From contig NC_092100.1 of the NCBI RefSeq assembly GCF_045679555.1, positions 35,984,106 through 36,048,105 on the forward strand: DNA of 64,000 nucleotides, given 5' to 3'. The position numbers and the translations under genes were made by a program. Each line of letters begins with the position of its first letter. The first letter of the stretch is position 1. Below, piece after piece: positions 1-21,855 of the stretch. Origin of the DNA: Salvelinus alpinus (lineage: Eukaryota > Chordata > Actinopteri > Salmoniformes > Salmonidae). The notes under the pieces are model-generated. The model did not search any database, had not been told where the DNA came from, and was given only the letters and a program-made list of their open reading frames with translations.

Positions 1-213
1 GTCTGATTACTTATTTACATAAGGTATTTCTGTTTTACATTTTTAATACATTTGCAAAAATGTCTAAAAGCCTGTTTTCACTTTGTCATTATGGGGTATT
101 TTGTGTAGATTGATGAGGAACATTTTGTATTTAATACACTTTAGTATAAGGCTGTAATGTGATACAATTTGGAAACAGGGAAGAGGTTCGAATACTTTCC
201 GAATGCACTGTAT
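1..213. mobile_element. Tc1/mariner-like element, one terminal end
   Basis: The stretch ends in 'gaatactttccgaatgcactgta' style terminal sequence and contains the 'cattatggggtattttgtgt' segment. It reads as the opposite end of the Tc1-like family seen at 59235 (there 'cggaaagtattcagaccc'). No transposase frame is left here. It lies downstream of the last impdh1 exon visible in the window, so probably in the terminal intron or 3' flank of that gene. Confidence 0.7.
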
Positions 214-10557
<10,344 letters not shown>

Positions 10558-12760
10558 TTACGGCCTCACTCACGTCTCAAATGCACATTCAATGACTAAC
10601 AACTACAATGAGTCACACACCTGACATGTCTCACACACACACACCTGTACATCAAATGCCACAAGAAAAGTCTTCCCCAGAGTGTGTGTTCTTTCTCTAA
10701 CACACTGCTGACACAGAGTGGTCTGTGTCACACTCGTTATAAGAAATACCCACAGACACACACTCTCACAGCTGTGTCTTATCTCTTATGACGATATCAG
10801 TAGGACAAATTGAAATCATCCGGTCTGTGTCTTTAGGGTATTCTCCTGTCTTCTAGCCTCTCTGCAGATACAGTGCATGGGAGTTGAGGCCTGAGAATGG
10901 AAACCCTGATGTTCCTGAGAGAATGAAAGTTCCCTCTCTCTCTCTCAGTCAGACAGACGAGGGAAGGGTGGGTCACGTTGCAGGCTCAGAAGGCCTTTGA
11001 GGAGGAGCCGGTTTTAGAGAGCCGAGCTGAAGTCCCAGGTCCTGGGTGAGGCTGAGTGAGTGTCACCTAGATGTCCCCTGGATGTTCCCCGGTCTCAGGC
11101 AGTGAGGTGAGCCCCAACAAGGAGCGAGGAGAGGATGCTGTGAGGGTAGAGCACCCCCCCTGAGTCCTGGAGAGCCCTGGGAGCTGAGCTAGTGGAAGTG
11201 TGAGAGATAGAGAGCAGTTTGTTTGAGACTACCAGACTCTTTTTCCTCCACTCTCCTCTCCTGTCTTGTCTTAGCTCTGTTTGTGACTGTAGCAGACGTC
11301 AGTCCTACAAAGAGGATTGGAGGAATTAAAGCAGGAGGGGGCAACTAGGTGGAGTGGAGGGAGGAGAGAGGGAGTGAGAGTGGAGTGATAGAGGGGGCGG
11401 AGGGAACCGGTTGGTGGTGGCGAGATGACACACTTTCCCTTCCCAGTATCGCCATGGTGAGGGGAGTGTGTGTTACCAGTCTCTGACAGCTTTGTGTAGG
11501 CAGGTTAGCTAAACTAAACTCTGTGCTGCTCTGAACCCATTGACTGGGTGGAGGGTGACTGGGTTGCTAGGGACGCTCTCAGGAACATCATCTGCAGATG
11601 ACTGCTTGTGACAATTACTGAGGGATTGGACCAAAAAAGCCTCTTCAATACTCACTTACAGTCTCTCTCTCGTATACTCTCTTTCTGTATGCCCTGTAGG
11701 GGAGAGTGGGGTAAATTGAGCCAAAAGGGTACATTTAGGAAACCATAAACAAAATTTATAATTTGACCAAATATTTAGGAAAAGGTCATAATTTCATCAG
11801 TTGGGACCTCTATCAGCTTCAATATGAGGCCCTAAACCTAGCATGAAAGTGCATCCTTATAGCTGTGTGGGCTAATATAGTCCAAATGTTTGCCTTTGGG
11901 TAAGTTGAGCAAATTGAAGTGTTTTCTTCCCAAGGGTAACACAAGGCATTATGGCTGGGATATGAGGTAACATCAGGGCCTGGCCTATGTTCCAAAAAAA
12001 GTTTTTTGTTTTTTTAGGTGTTAAGCCTGTCACACCGGTGTTAAAAGATGGTTAAAATTATTAAAAGACAAAAACATTATAGTGTTTGGGAAATAAAGAT
12101 AGACATTGTTTTAAAAAGGTAGTGTTAATATTTCATTCAGTACAGAAATGTGTAGGCGGCTTAACTTACCCTATAGTTCTTGAAACCCCTATGCGGCATT
12201 CTGCTTTCTCGCTACAGGTCTCGGCTGTTAGCTTCGACCACGACTGCCTCATGTGAACTACAATCCTGACGCTGTGTTTTAACGTTTAGAAACATAAACA
12301 ATCATCGCTTGCGATGCAGCTTTTGAAACATATGGCCCGTATCTTTCATCCGGAGAAATAATCCTTCAAATAAAAAAGATACACTTACTGTAGCAGTTTT
12401 TGCACAGATCCATACAGCTATGGGTGCCTCCATCTAAGGAAACTACACTTCCCAAGTTACGCTTACACACAGGTGTTCAGAGCATGCTAGTTAGGTAATT
12501 AGCACAGGTGGTCTTCTGTTTTCCATAAACAAGCACTGTAACATGGAGATATGGCTGTTTTGAAACACTAACCCTATCAAGGTTTGTATCAATTTAACCT
12601 TATTTTCTTTAATGCTGATATGTAAGATAAGGTGCTTCCAAAATGGCACTGCAAGCGATACATGTTAATATTCATACAGAGCGTCAGGGATCTCAACAAA
12701 ACTCCCCCCTATAGTAGATGTCTTCATCCAATGACTAACATTGTATGTCTAGTAGAGCCC
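10558..12760. other. Region upstream of impdh1; no gene recognised
   Basis: About 10600-11650 is 5' flank of the retinal-type impdh1 exon, with short CA/TG runs and GA-rich stretches. From 11700 the text 'ggggtaaattgagcc' and 'aacttaccctatag' belongs to repeat-like sequence that continues to about 13700. No exon with splice signals was found. Promoters for the two impdh1 starts could be near 10560-10700 and in the 9329-10282 interval, but no decisive motif is visible. Confidence 0.4.
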
Positions 12761-13478
12761 CACAGTGGAGGTATGATAATACCCATAAAACCTAGAAGTC
12801 AAACAGGGAAATGGTTCCAATTTTTTTTCCACCATTCAATTTTCCATAGGGGATTATAGAAACACTAAAAATAAGGGCTGTGTTTCATGTAGGCTTACCC
12901 TGGCATGATGTTTTTATAACCATATAAGTCTCTATCGGACAAGGTAACTTTTATCAATATATTTGGCTCTATTTACTCTTAGATTTGAAAATGCTAATTA
13001 GCATCAAAGTAAACATCCAAAACTACAAATCCCTGCAAGCTCCTGTAAGTCATTTCTAGCTGACACGTTTGCTAACAGGTATTGTGTCCATATAAACTTG
13101 CACAAGAAAGTTTACACAATTGTCCATTTAAAGAAATGTAGCCAATTTATTCACTACTACATTTAGTTAGTTAATACAGAGATTCTTACCTTTGCCTCGA
13201 TTCGGCAGTCTCGTCCAGATTATCATGGCATTTGTAGCTCTATTAGCAGCTCTATCATGGCATTTGTAGCTCTATTAGTCTTTCATTTGGGGGGGGGGGT
13301 GTTAAATACCAGCGAATATATTGATAAAAGTCACCTTGTCCTAGAGAGATTTACACAGTTATCAAAATGTCACACCAGGGTAAGCCTACATCCAAAATCC
13401 CCTATGGGAAAAACAATTGGAACCATTTTACTGTTTGACCACTGGGTTTTATGGGTATTATGACTCATACTGTGGTAG
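12761..13478. repeat. Long inverted repeat, MITE-like
   Basis: The left arm (about 12761-12968) and the reverse complement of the right arm (about 13310-13478) share 'aatacccataaaacc', 'aatggttccaatt', 'cataggggat', 'gtaggcttaccctgg' and 'cttttatcaatatatt' in the same order. The roughly 340 bp between the arms shows no coding frame. The structure suggests a non-autonomous DNA transposon or a folded duplication. A short direct duplication ('tatcatggcatttgtagctc') lies near 13223-13275. Confidence 0.75.
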
Positions 13479-13969
13479 TCTATGTAATGGAACTGAGAGT
13501 CACGATAAGGTTGTGCCAAGAGACCACTTTTTTGGGGACAAGCTATGTTTTCAAATCTGTTGTTTACATGGATTTTGATTATCTTCAGGGATACACAACA
13601 TTGTGAAATATATGTAGATATCTTTGTTAGTAAGAATACTATATTTCCATTGACGAAGTGATGCTGAATGTAAAAATTGGCTTGGCTTACCCCACGATCA
13701 CCTATTTACGCTACAATATTTGTATGTGACCAATAACATTTTATTTGGTAGCCTGAAGCCTCTCTATTCGAATCAACAACTTTGTATTTTCTATTCGCAT
13801 TGTCCATATTGGGGAAGAAATATGAATATGTTATTCTCTGGATGTATGCCTATCTGTATTCCACATGTCAAAAATGCATGTTTGTTTTACATAACACAAG
13901 GCTATTTGTAACTCTAACGTTCCATAACGTTGTGCCTGCTGAACGCGCCCCTAGTGGCGTCTGAGGTGA
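13479..13969. other. 5' flank of gcsh, AT-rich, no gene
   Basis: AT-rich flank following the inverted repeat. Two short reading frames here have no recognisable content. The GC content rises from about 13935 towards the gcsh start. Confidence 0.4.
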
Positions 13970-13975
13970 TGACGT
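13970..13975 (+). promoter_or_regulatory. CRE-like TGACGT motif upstream of gcsh
   Basis: A TGACGT half-site lies about 45 bp before the gcsh ATG, in a locally CpG-rich stretch. CREB/ATF factors bind such sites in many housekeeping promoters. Function is inferred only from motif and position. Confidence 0.3.
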
Positions 13976-14019
13976 CTAAAAAAGGCGACAGTCACCGCAG
14001 TCGTCAAAACGCGACGACA

Positions 14020-15067
14020 ATGGCTACATGTGTGATGCTACGTTGCTTGTCTTCCAACTTTACCTCTGCCTTGCTCTATCGTTTGGCAGAGCTACCTCCC
14101 TCTCGGCAGGTATCCAGGGCATACTTACTACGGACTTTGTCCACTACCACCCGACTCTCATCAGGTAACGCTAGTTAAGCGTGTAGATATAACTGTTTTT
14201 CGGTTTGTGTTTAAGTTTGTGTACTCGAACTAATTTTACTTTTCTCCTGAATTCCACAGCGCTTAAATTCACAGACAAACACGAATGGATACGAGTAGAG
14301 GGAGCGGTAGGAACGGTTGGCATCAGCAAATTTGCTCAGGTGGGTTGTTCTCACGAGCGTATACTCCCACTAGTTCGTATGAGCCGCATTGGGACCTGTG
14401 GTCTTAACTACCTAGTGTTAGCGTGTGTTGTGGCACACGGATCATGAAGTGACACATTTAGTTAATTTCTCATTATCTAAATCTGTCACGCAGGAGGCTC
14501 TAGGAGATGTGGTGTACTGTGGACTACCAGAGGTTGGCACACAGCTGGCACAGACTGGTAAGGAGCAATTACTTCCATACAGACTTGTGAGGAGAGTAAC
14601 GCGACCGCTGGTCCTCTAGGGTTATACTAGTCACCCTTCCTCAAGACCTGTTCATGACCTGACCTATCGCTGTCCTTTTTTAGATGAGTTTGGAGCATTG
14701 GAGAGTGTGAAGGCAGCTAGTGAGTTGTACTCTCCTCTAACCGGGGAAGTCACAGAGGTCAACACACTCCTTGTAGACAACCCCGGCCTTGTCAACAAGT
14801 CCTGCTACAAAGACGGTGAGCATACATACACACTCTACACCTGCAGACATGCATGCATACTCTAGTCTACACGTGCCCACAGATCAGTGATTATTTTAAG
14901 GAAAGACAGAATATTCAAACAGGGCCTATGTCTAGGCTAACCTCTGACCTGTAACCCCTGCTGGGACAGGTTGGCTGATGAAGATGACCATTGCCAACCC
15001 TAATGAGTTGGATGCTCTGATGGATGAGAAGGCTTATGAGAGATACATCAGATCCATAGAGGACTAG
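14020..15067 (+). CDS. gcsh: Glycine cleavage system H protein, mitochondrial
   Basis: H protein carries the aminomethyl group on a lipoyl arm between the P, T and L proteins of the mitochondrial glycine cleavage complex. Five exons: 14020-14164, 14260-14339, 14494-14557, 14684-14815, 14970-15067, all with GT/AG borders and consistent phase, giving 172 aa (human is 173). Residues 1 to about 48 are Arg/Ser/Leu-rich with few acidic residues, as expected of a mitochondrial presequence ([13 protein letters not shown]). The mature part starts near [11 protein letters not shown]. The lipoyl attachment site is in [19 protein letters not shown], with Lys at about residue 106. The C-terminus is [20 protein letters not shown]. 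No frame damage is seen, so this looks like a working copy. The promoter is compact and GC-rich, with no TATA box near the start. Confidence 0.97.
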
Positions 15068-16033
15068 CACCGCCTAGCCCCAACCCTTATCACCCCCTCA
15101 CCTGCCTGTCAATCACTAGTAGAGGAAGTGCACCAGTTGTGCCATGACACTACACCGGGGAACCAACAGAGATGCCAGAGAGACTGCAGAGCTCATCTGT
15201 ATTGACCTGCCAGTGTTATTGTGCTCTGAATGTTAGGAGTCTTTATTGTACTGGTAATGACTGACTTAATGGAGATGCTGAGGACAAGTGTCTTACACCT
15301 GTGACATGTACAGTATGTGGATGCGTGATACTGTACTCCTGATGATGAGTCCTGATGCAGCCTATGGAAGAATCTCAAGTCTTTTCCTTGATTTCTTGTC
15401 TGCTCTCTGCCTCCTTAATAAAACAAATCAGAGGGTTTCACTCTGTTTTGAAGAATTGAGGAAAAGGCTTTTAAGATTCATCCTCAATATCTCCTTGGCG
15501 CTCATGCCTGCCCCAAGCACAGGGTATGAGGAACTTAAGATTGTGAATACTACTAGGAAAAATTGTCCTCAGAATTTCACTCTATCAAATACAGCTGTCT
15601 AGATCAGTCCGTGTGATAAGGGAGTAGAGGGAAGGGACGAACAATAAAGCACTTTGAATCTAGTGCAGGCTGGTTTCTGCTGTATGTTGCGCCTCTGCAT
15701 GTACTGGCACTATCGAGAGGAGACTTAAAAATAAAATGTACACTTGTGTGTTTACTCTGAATGTGTTAGTACTGTATGTTTTCAACTTTACCCCCCCTTC
15801 AGCCTCCATTACAGAATGTTATTATAAATGGCTTTGGTAAATGACTCATTTAAATAAATTCATGTAAACAGCAGTTTGTTCCTGTTACAGCATAACCCAT
15901 AATGTGGTTCCTGACGTTGCAGCATGATTGCATGACCTGGAACATGCACCCATTTTGAAACAGTTTTTTAACTACCAAGGTAGTCTTGCCTTTTCTCATT
16001 TGGTAAAAATCCATCCTCCACCTTCTGTGACCT
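15068..16033 (+). other. gcsh 3' UTR and downstream spacer
   Basis: 15068 to about 15665 is the likely 3' UTR of gcsh. The remainder to 16033 is non-coding spacer up to the left arm of the large inverted-repeat element. Short reading frames here show no recognisable domain. Confidence 0.5.
15643..15648 (+). terminator. Poly(A) signal AATAAA of gcsh
   Basis: An AATAAA hexamer lies about 575 bp after the gcsh stop, followed within 25 bp by GT-rich sequence. An earlier AATAAA near 15418 is an alternative site. Confidence 0.6.
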
Positions 16034-16534
16034 GGGCCTTTTCTCAATTAGATTTGCTTAACTCCTGCGTCCTCTCCTCCGTCCTCGTTCGCCTCCTTAA
16101 AAAAAAAAAAAAGTTAGAGGTAATCGAGGAGAGGCGTCTGTGGACAAATGTGCTTGTATGAAATGAGAAGCTTCTCCACTCGCACGCCATCAGGCAAATT
16201 GTTTACAGAAGTGGATCCCAAAATGTGTAAAGTGATAAGAGTTGTGCAAGACATTTATAGATAAAAGGATAAGTAGCATATTGTTTTTAAATGTGTGCAT
16301 GCTTTCCTCCTCTCGACAATACAATATCCGATTTAAAGGGGGACTGGCAGATATCAAAACTCTCCGAGGTAGGATACACTTGTGCTTCCTCACCAACAGG
16401 CGGCTATCGAGGCGGGAAGGACAGTCTTCCAACTGACTTTTTGCCAAACGTGAAAAGGCCACTAAAACTGAGAAGATGTCAGTTTGTTAGTTGGCGATTG
16501 GAAGTGTCCTCCCCTCCTCGATAGTCACCTTTCA

Positions 16535-19500
16535 TCCTCACTAAGTTAGTGAATAAAACAGCTTTAGCAAACTCCACCAACCCTGATGTCCTAGCCATGT
16601 CTGAATCCTGGCTTAGGAAGGCCACCAAAAATTCTGAAATTTCCACCCCCAACTACAACATTTTCTTCCAAGATAGAACTTCCAAAGGGGGTGGAGTTGC
16701 AATCTACTGCAGAGAGACTGCAGAGTTCTATCATGCTATCCAGGTCTGTGCCCAAGCAGTTCGAGCTTCTACTTTTAAAAATCTACCTTTCCAGAAATGA
16801 GTCCCTCACTGTTGCCGCTTGTTTATAGACCCCCCCAGCCCCCAGCTGTGCCCTGGACACCATATGTGAATTGATTGCCCCCCATCTATCTTCAGAGTTC
16901 GTACTGTTAGGTGACCTAAACTAGGATATGCTTAATGACCTGGCCGTCCTACATTCTAAGCTAGATGCCCTCAAGCTCACACAAATTATCAAGGAACCTA
17001 CCAGGTACATCCCTAAATCTGTAAACACGGGCACCCTGTGTTAACAGGTATTATCCTGACCAACCTGCCCTCTAAATACAACTCTGCTGTCTTCAACCAG
17101 GATCTCAGCGATCACTGCCTCATTGCCTGCGTCCGTAATGAGTCCGCGGTTAAACGACCATCCCTCATCACTGTCAAACGCTTCCTAAAACACTTTGCGA
17201 GCAGGCCTTTCTAATCGACCTGGCCCGGGTATTCTGCTAGGATATTGACCTAATCCCGTCAGTAGAGGATGCCTGGTGATTCTTTAAAAGTGCCTTCCTC
17301 ACCATCTTAAATAAGCATTCCCCATTTAAAAAAAATTTGAACTAAGAATAGATATAGCCCTTGGTTCACTCCAGACCTGAGTGCCCTTGACCAGCACAAA
17401 AACATCCTGTGGCTTACTGCATTAGCATCGAATAGCACCCGCGATATGCAACTTTTCAGGGAAGTTAGGAACCAATATACACAGGCAGTTAGGAAAGCAA
17501 AGGCTAGCTTTTTCAAATAGAAAGTTGCATCCTGTAGCACAAACGCCCAAAAGTTCTGGGACACTAAAGTCCATGGAGAATAAGAGCACCTCCTCCCAGC
17601 TGCCCACTGCACTGAGGCTAAGAAACACTGTCACCACCGATAAATCTACGATAATTGATCATTTCAATAAGCATTTTTCTACGGCTGGCCATGCTTTCCA
17701 CCTGGCTACCCCGGTCAACAACTCTGCACCCCCCACAGCAACTTGCCCAAGCCTCCCCCATTTCTCCTTCACCCAAATCCAGATAGCTGATGTTCTGAAA
17801 GAGCTGCAAAATCTGGAACCCTACAAATCAGCTGGGCTAGACAATCTGGACCCTCTTTTTCTAAAATTATCCGCCGCATTTGTTGCACCCCCTATTACTA
17901 GCCTGTTCAACCTCTCTTTCGTATCGTCTGAGATCCCTAAAGATTGGAAAGCTGCCTCGGTCATCCCCCACTGCAAAGGGGGAGACACTCTAGACCCAAA
18001 CTGTTATAGACCTATATCCATCCTGCCCTATCTTTCTAAAATCTTTGAAAGCCAAGTTATCTTCTTGTCAATACGGGGGCGCTGTTTTCACTTTGGAAAA
18101 AATCGTGCCCAAATGAAACGGCCTCGTACTCTGTTCTAGGTCATACAATATGCATATTATTATTACTATTGGATGGAAAACACTCTGAAGTTTCTAAAAC
18201 TGTTTGAATTATATCTGTGAGTAAAACAGAACTCATTTGGCAGCAAACTTCCATACAGGAAGTGAAAATTCTGAAAACGAGGCTCTGTTTCAGGGCCTGC
18301 CTATTCAACTGGCTTTTAGTTTTCGATATGCATGCACTTCATACACCTTCCACTAGATGTCAACAGGCAGTGGAAGGTGGAATGGGGTGTCCAGCTTGAT
18401 CTGAGGCCGAACAAGAGCTTTTGGAGTGACAGGTCCGGTATTTTCTTTGTCTTCGACGGCGTGCGAGGGACCTCGACATTGTCTTCTGAAAAGCGTTCGG
18501 TATACACGGCGCAAATCTCCGGCTCTGATTTTATTTGATACATATGATAATAACATCATAAAGTAGGTTTTTTCAACCGAGTTTTATCAGTTTATTCAAC
18601 GTTTATTGGGACTTTTGGAGTTTTCCGTTCTTTGCGCCAAGAGAGGATGGGAATGTTAGCAACCTTGGCTAGCATTGTGGCGCGAATTCGACAGAAGAAA
18701 TAGACATTCTAAAACCAAACAACGATTTATTCTGGAAATAGGACTCCTTGTACAACATTCTGATGGAAGCTCAGCAAAAGTAAGACAACATTTATGATGT
18801 TATTTCGTATTTCTGTGTAATATGTTGATGTCTATTCTCCGCCGTGTTGGTGAGCACTGTCTCACAATAACCCAAGCTGTATGTTGTGGTAAAGTTATTT
18901 TTTTAAATCTAACACAGCGGTTGCATTAAGAACCAGTATCTTTCATTTGCCATACAACAAGTATTTTTATGTAAAGTTTATGAGTTCTTTGGTCAGATTA
19001 GGTGAGTGTCCAAAATATCTCCGGAGATTCTGGTGAATCGTTGCTACGTATTCACAATGTATAACCAGGATTTGTAGCTATAAATATGCAAATTTTCGAA
19101 CAAAACATAAATGTATTGTATAACATGATGTTATAAGACTGTCATCTGATGAAGTTGTCCAAAGGTTAGTGATTAATTTTATATCTTTTGCTGGTTTTTG
19201 CGAAAGCTACCTTTGCGGTGAATAAATGCGTTTGTGTGTTTGGCTATTGTGGTATTGGCTATTGTGCTATTGTGTTTTCGCTGTAAAACACCTGGGGAAA
19301 AAATTGGAAATATTGGCTGGATTCACAAGATGTTTATCTTTCATTTGCTGTACACCATGTATTTTTCATAAATGTTTTATGATGAGTATTTAGGTATTTC
19401 ACGTTGCTCTCTGTAATTATTCTGGCTGCTTTGGTGCTATTTTTGATGGTGGCTGCAATGTAAAACTATGATTTATACCTCAAATATGCACATTTTCGAA

Positions 19501-21462
19501 CAAAACATAAATGTATTGTATAACATGTTATAAGAATGTCATCTGATGAAGTTGTTTCTTGGTTAGTGACTAATTTTATCTCTATTTTGTCGGTTTTGTG
19601 AAAGCTACCTATGCGGTGGAAACATGGTGAAAATATGCGGTTGTGTGTTTGGCTATTGTGGTTAGCTAATAGAAATACATATTGTGTTTTCGCTGTAAAA
19701 CATTTTAAAAATCGGAAATGATGGCTGGATTCACAAGATGTTTATCTTTCATTTGCTGTATTGGACTTGTGATTTCATGAAAATTATATTATATGATATC
19801 CCTGTCCCGTTAGGCTAGGCTATGCTAGTCAGCTTTTTTGATGAGGAGGATCCCGGGTCCGGGAGGGTGATGAAGTAGAGGTTAACAAACAGATCATCGA
19901 CCATTTCGAATCCCACCTTACCTTCTTTGCTATGCAATCTGGTTTCCGTGTTGGTCATGGGTGCACCTCAGCCACGCTCAAGGTCCTAAATGATATAACT
20001 GCCATTGATAAAAGACAATACTGTGCAGCCGTCTTCATCGACCTGGCCAAGGCTTTCGACTCTGTCAATGACCGCATTATTATCGGCAGACTCAACATCC
20101 TTGGTTTCTCAAATGACTGCCTCGCCTGGTTCACCAACTACTACTCAGAGTTCAGTGTGTCAAATCGGAGGGCCTGCTGTCTGGACCTCTGGCAGTCTAT
20201 GGGGGTGCCGCAGGGTTCAATCCTCGGGCCGACTCTTTTCTCTGTATACATCAATGATGTCGCTGTTGCTGCTGGTGATTCTCTGATCCACCTCTACGCA
20301 GACGACACCATTCTGTATACATCTGGCCCTTCTTTGGACACTGTTAACAAACCTCCAGATGAGCTTCAATGCCATACAACACTCCTTCCATGGCCTCCAA
20401 CTGCTCTTACATGCAAGTAAAACTAAATGCATGCTATTCAACCGATCGCTGCCCCCGCCTGCCCGACTAGCATCACTACTCTGGACGGTTCTGACTTAGA
20501 ATATGTGGACAACTACAAATGCCTAGGTGTCTGGTTAGACTAAACTCTCCTTCCAGACTCAGATTAACCATCTCCAATCCAAAATTAAATTCCTATTTCG
20601 CAACAACGCCTTCTTCTATCATGCTGCCAAACACCCTCGTAAAACTGACTATCCTACCGATCCTTGACTTCGACGATGTCATTTACAAAATAGCCTCCAA
20701 CACTCTACTCAGCAAATTGGATGCAGTCTATCACAGTGCCATCTGTTTTGTCACCAAAGCCCCATATACTACCCACCACTGCGACCTGTATGCCCCCGTT
20801 GGGTGGCCCTCGCTTCATATCCCACTGGCTCCAGGTAATCTATAAGTCTTTGCCAGGCAAAGCCCTGCCTTATCTCGGCTCACTGGTCACCATAGCAATA
20901 CCCACCCGTAGCACACGCTCCAGCAGGTATATTTCAGTGGTCATCCCCAAAGCCAACTCCTCCTTTGGCCATCTTTCCTTCCAGTTCTCTGCTGCCAATG
21001 ACTGGAAAGAATTGCAAAAATCACCAAAGCTGGAGTCTTATATCTCCCTCACTAACTTTAAGCATCAGCTGCCAGAGCAGCTTACCGATCATTGCTTCTG
21101 TACATAGCCCATCTGTAAATAGCCCACCCAACTACCTCATTCCCATAGTTATTATTTTGCTCCTTTGCACCCCAGCATCTCTACTTGCACATTCATCTTC
21201 TGCACATCTATCACTCCAGTGTTTAATTGCTATATTGTAATTATTTCACCACTATGGCCTATTTATTGCCTTACCTCCCTTATCCTACCTCATTTGCACA
21301 CACTGTATATAGACTTACTATTGTATTACTGACTACATGTTTGTTTATTCCATGTGTAACTCTGTGTTGTTTGTCGCACTGCTTTGCTTTATCTTGGCCA
21401 GGTCGCAGTTGTAAATGAGAACTTGTTCTCAACTGGCCTACCTGGTTAAATAAAGGTGAAAT
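16535..21462 (+). mobile_element. LINE family B (CR1/L2-type), copy 1, interrupted and frameshifted
   Basis: The plus strand shows an endonuclease segment (LAMSESWLRKATKNSE, 16549-16800), a linker with PYKSAGLDNLDPLF (17525-18050), and a reverse transcriptase with MQSGFRVGHGCTSATLKVL, AAVFIDLAKAFDSVN and the catalytic HLYADDTILYTSG (19932-20420). A C-terminal part runs to about 21105. The tail ends in 'cctacctggttaaataaagg'. It is 5'-truncated at about 16535, and frames are broken by small indels and by the 1.8 kb insertion at 18060-19880. Related copies are at 32235, 60385 and 62575. Confidence 0.9.
18060..19880. mobile_element. 1.8 kb non-coding insertion in LINE B with internal ~400 bp repeats
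   Basis: LINE reading stops after 'gccaagtta' (18051-18059) and resumes at 'gttaacaaacag' (19881), leaving a gtta repeat (18056-18059 and 19881-19884) that may be a target duplication. The insert begins with 'caatacgggggcgctg' and ends near 'ggatcccgggtccggg'. Inside, 'tatctttcatttgc' recurs at 18937, 19335 and 19743, and 'ttcgaacaaaacataaatg' recurs about 400 bp apart, so a roughly 400 bp unit is repeated at least twice. No protein-coding content was recognised. Confidence 0.75.
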
Positions 21463-21563
21463 ATATTTTTTTTATTGAGGATAGTTATGTATCCTACTGG
21501 AGTTTTTAAATCTGCCACACCCCAGTTGAATCAGCTTTTGTTTTGTCGGAGCAGAAAAGCATG

Positions 21564-21625
21564 TTTATTGAGAAAATGTCTTGCACAACTAACTTAATTC
21601 ATTTTGATCACTTTACACATTTATT
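21564..21625 (-). terminator. Candidate poly(A) signals for the cryptochrome-like gene, inside a transposon arm
   Basis: On the minus strand AATAAA occurs at 21620-21625 and 21564-21569, the first such hexamers I noticed after the stop at 21856. Both lie inside the right inverted repeat of the element ending at 21812, so the gene's 3' UTR is probably transposon-derived unless a non-canonical signal is used closer to the stop. Confidence 0.4.
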
Positions 21626-21855
21626 TTTTGTGATCCACTGTAAACATAATTTGCTGGATGACATGCGAGTGAAGGAGAGACAATTGATACAAGCACAATT
21701 TTGTTCAAGTTCCCTCTTCCCCGCGTCTCCTTGATTTACCTTTGACCATTTTCAAAAGTAGGTGAGGAAGGACGCAGAAGTTAAGCAAACCAATTGAGGA
21801 AAGGCCATTGGGCACCACAGTGGCTCTATCGAACCTTTAGCCCCTGCCCTTATGG

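Larger units (their letters stand above)
16034..21812. mobile_element. DNA element with long (about 250 bp) terminal inverted repeats, hosting a LINE
   Basis: The left arm (about 16034-16275) and the reverse complement of the right arm (about 21545-21812) match along their length: 'tttgcttaac', 'ctgcgtcct', 'gtgcttgtat', 'cactcgca', 'gcaaatt', 'gtgtaaagtgat' and 'gttgtgcaagacattt' occur in the same order. Between them lie 260 bp of unrecognised sequence (16276-16534), the family B LINE (16535-21462) and a short right-hand remnant. No transposase was recognised, so it is probably a non-autonomous element later hit by the LINE. Confidence 0.8.
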
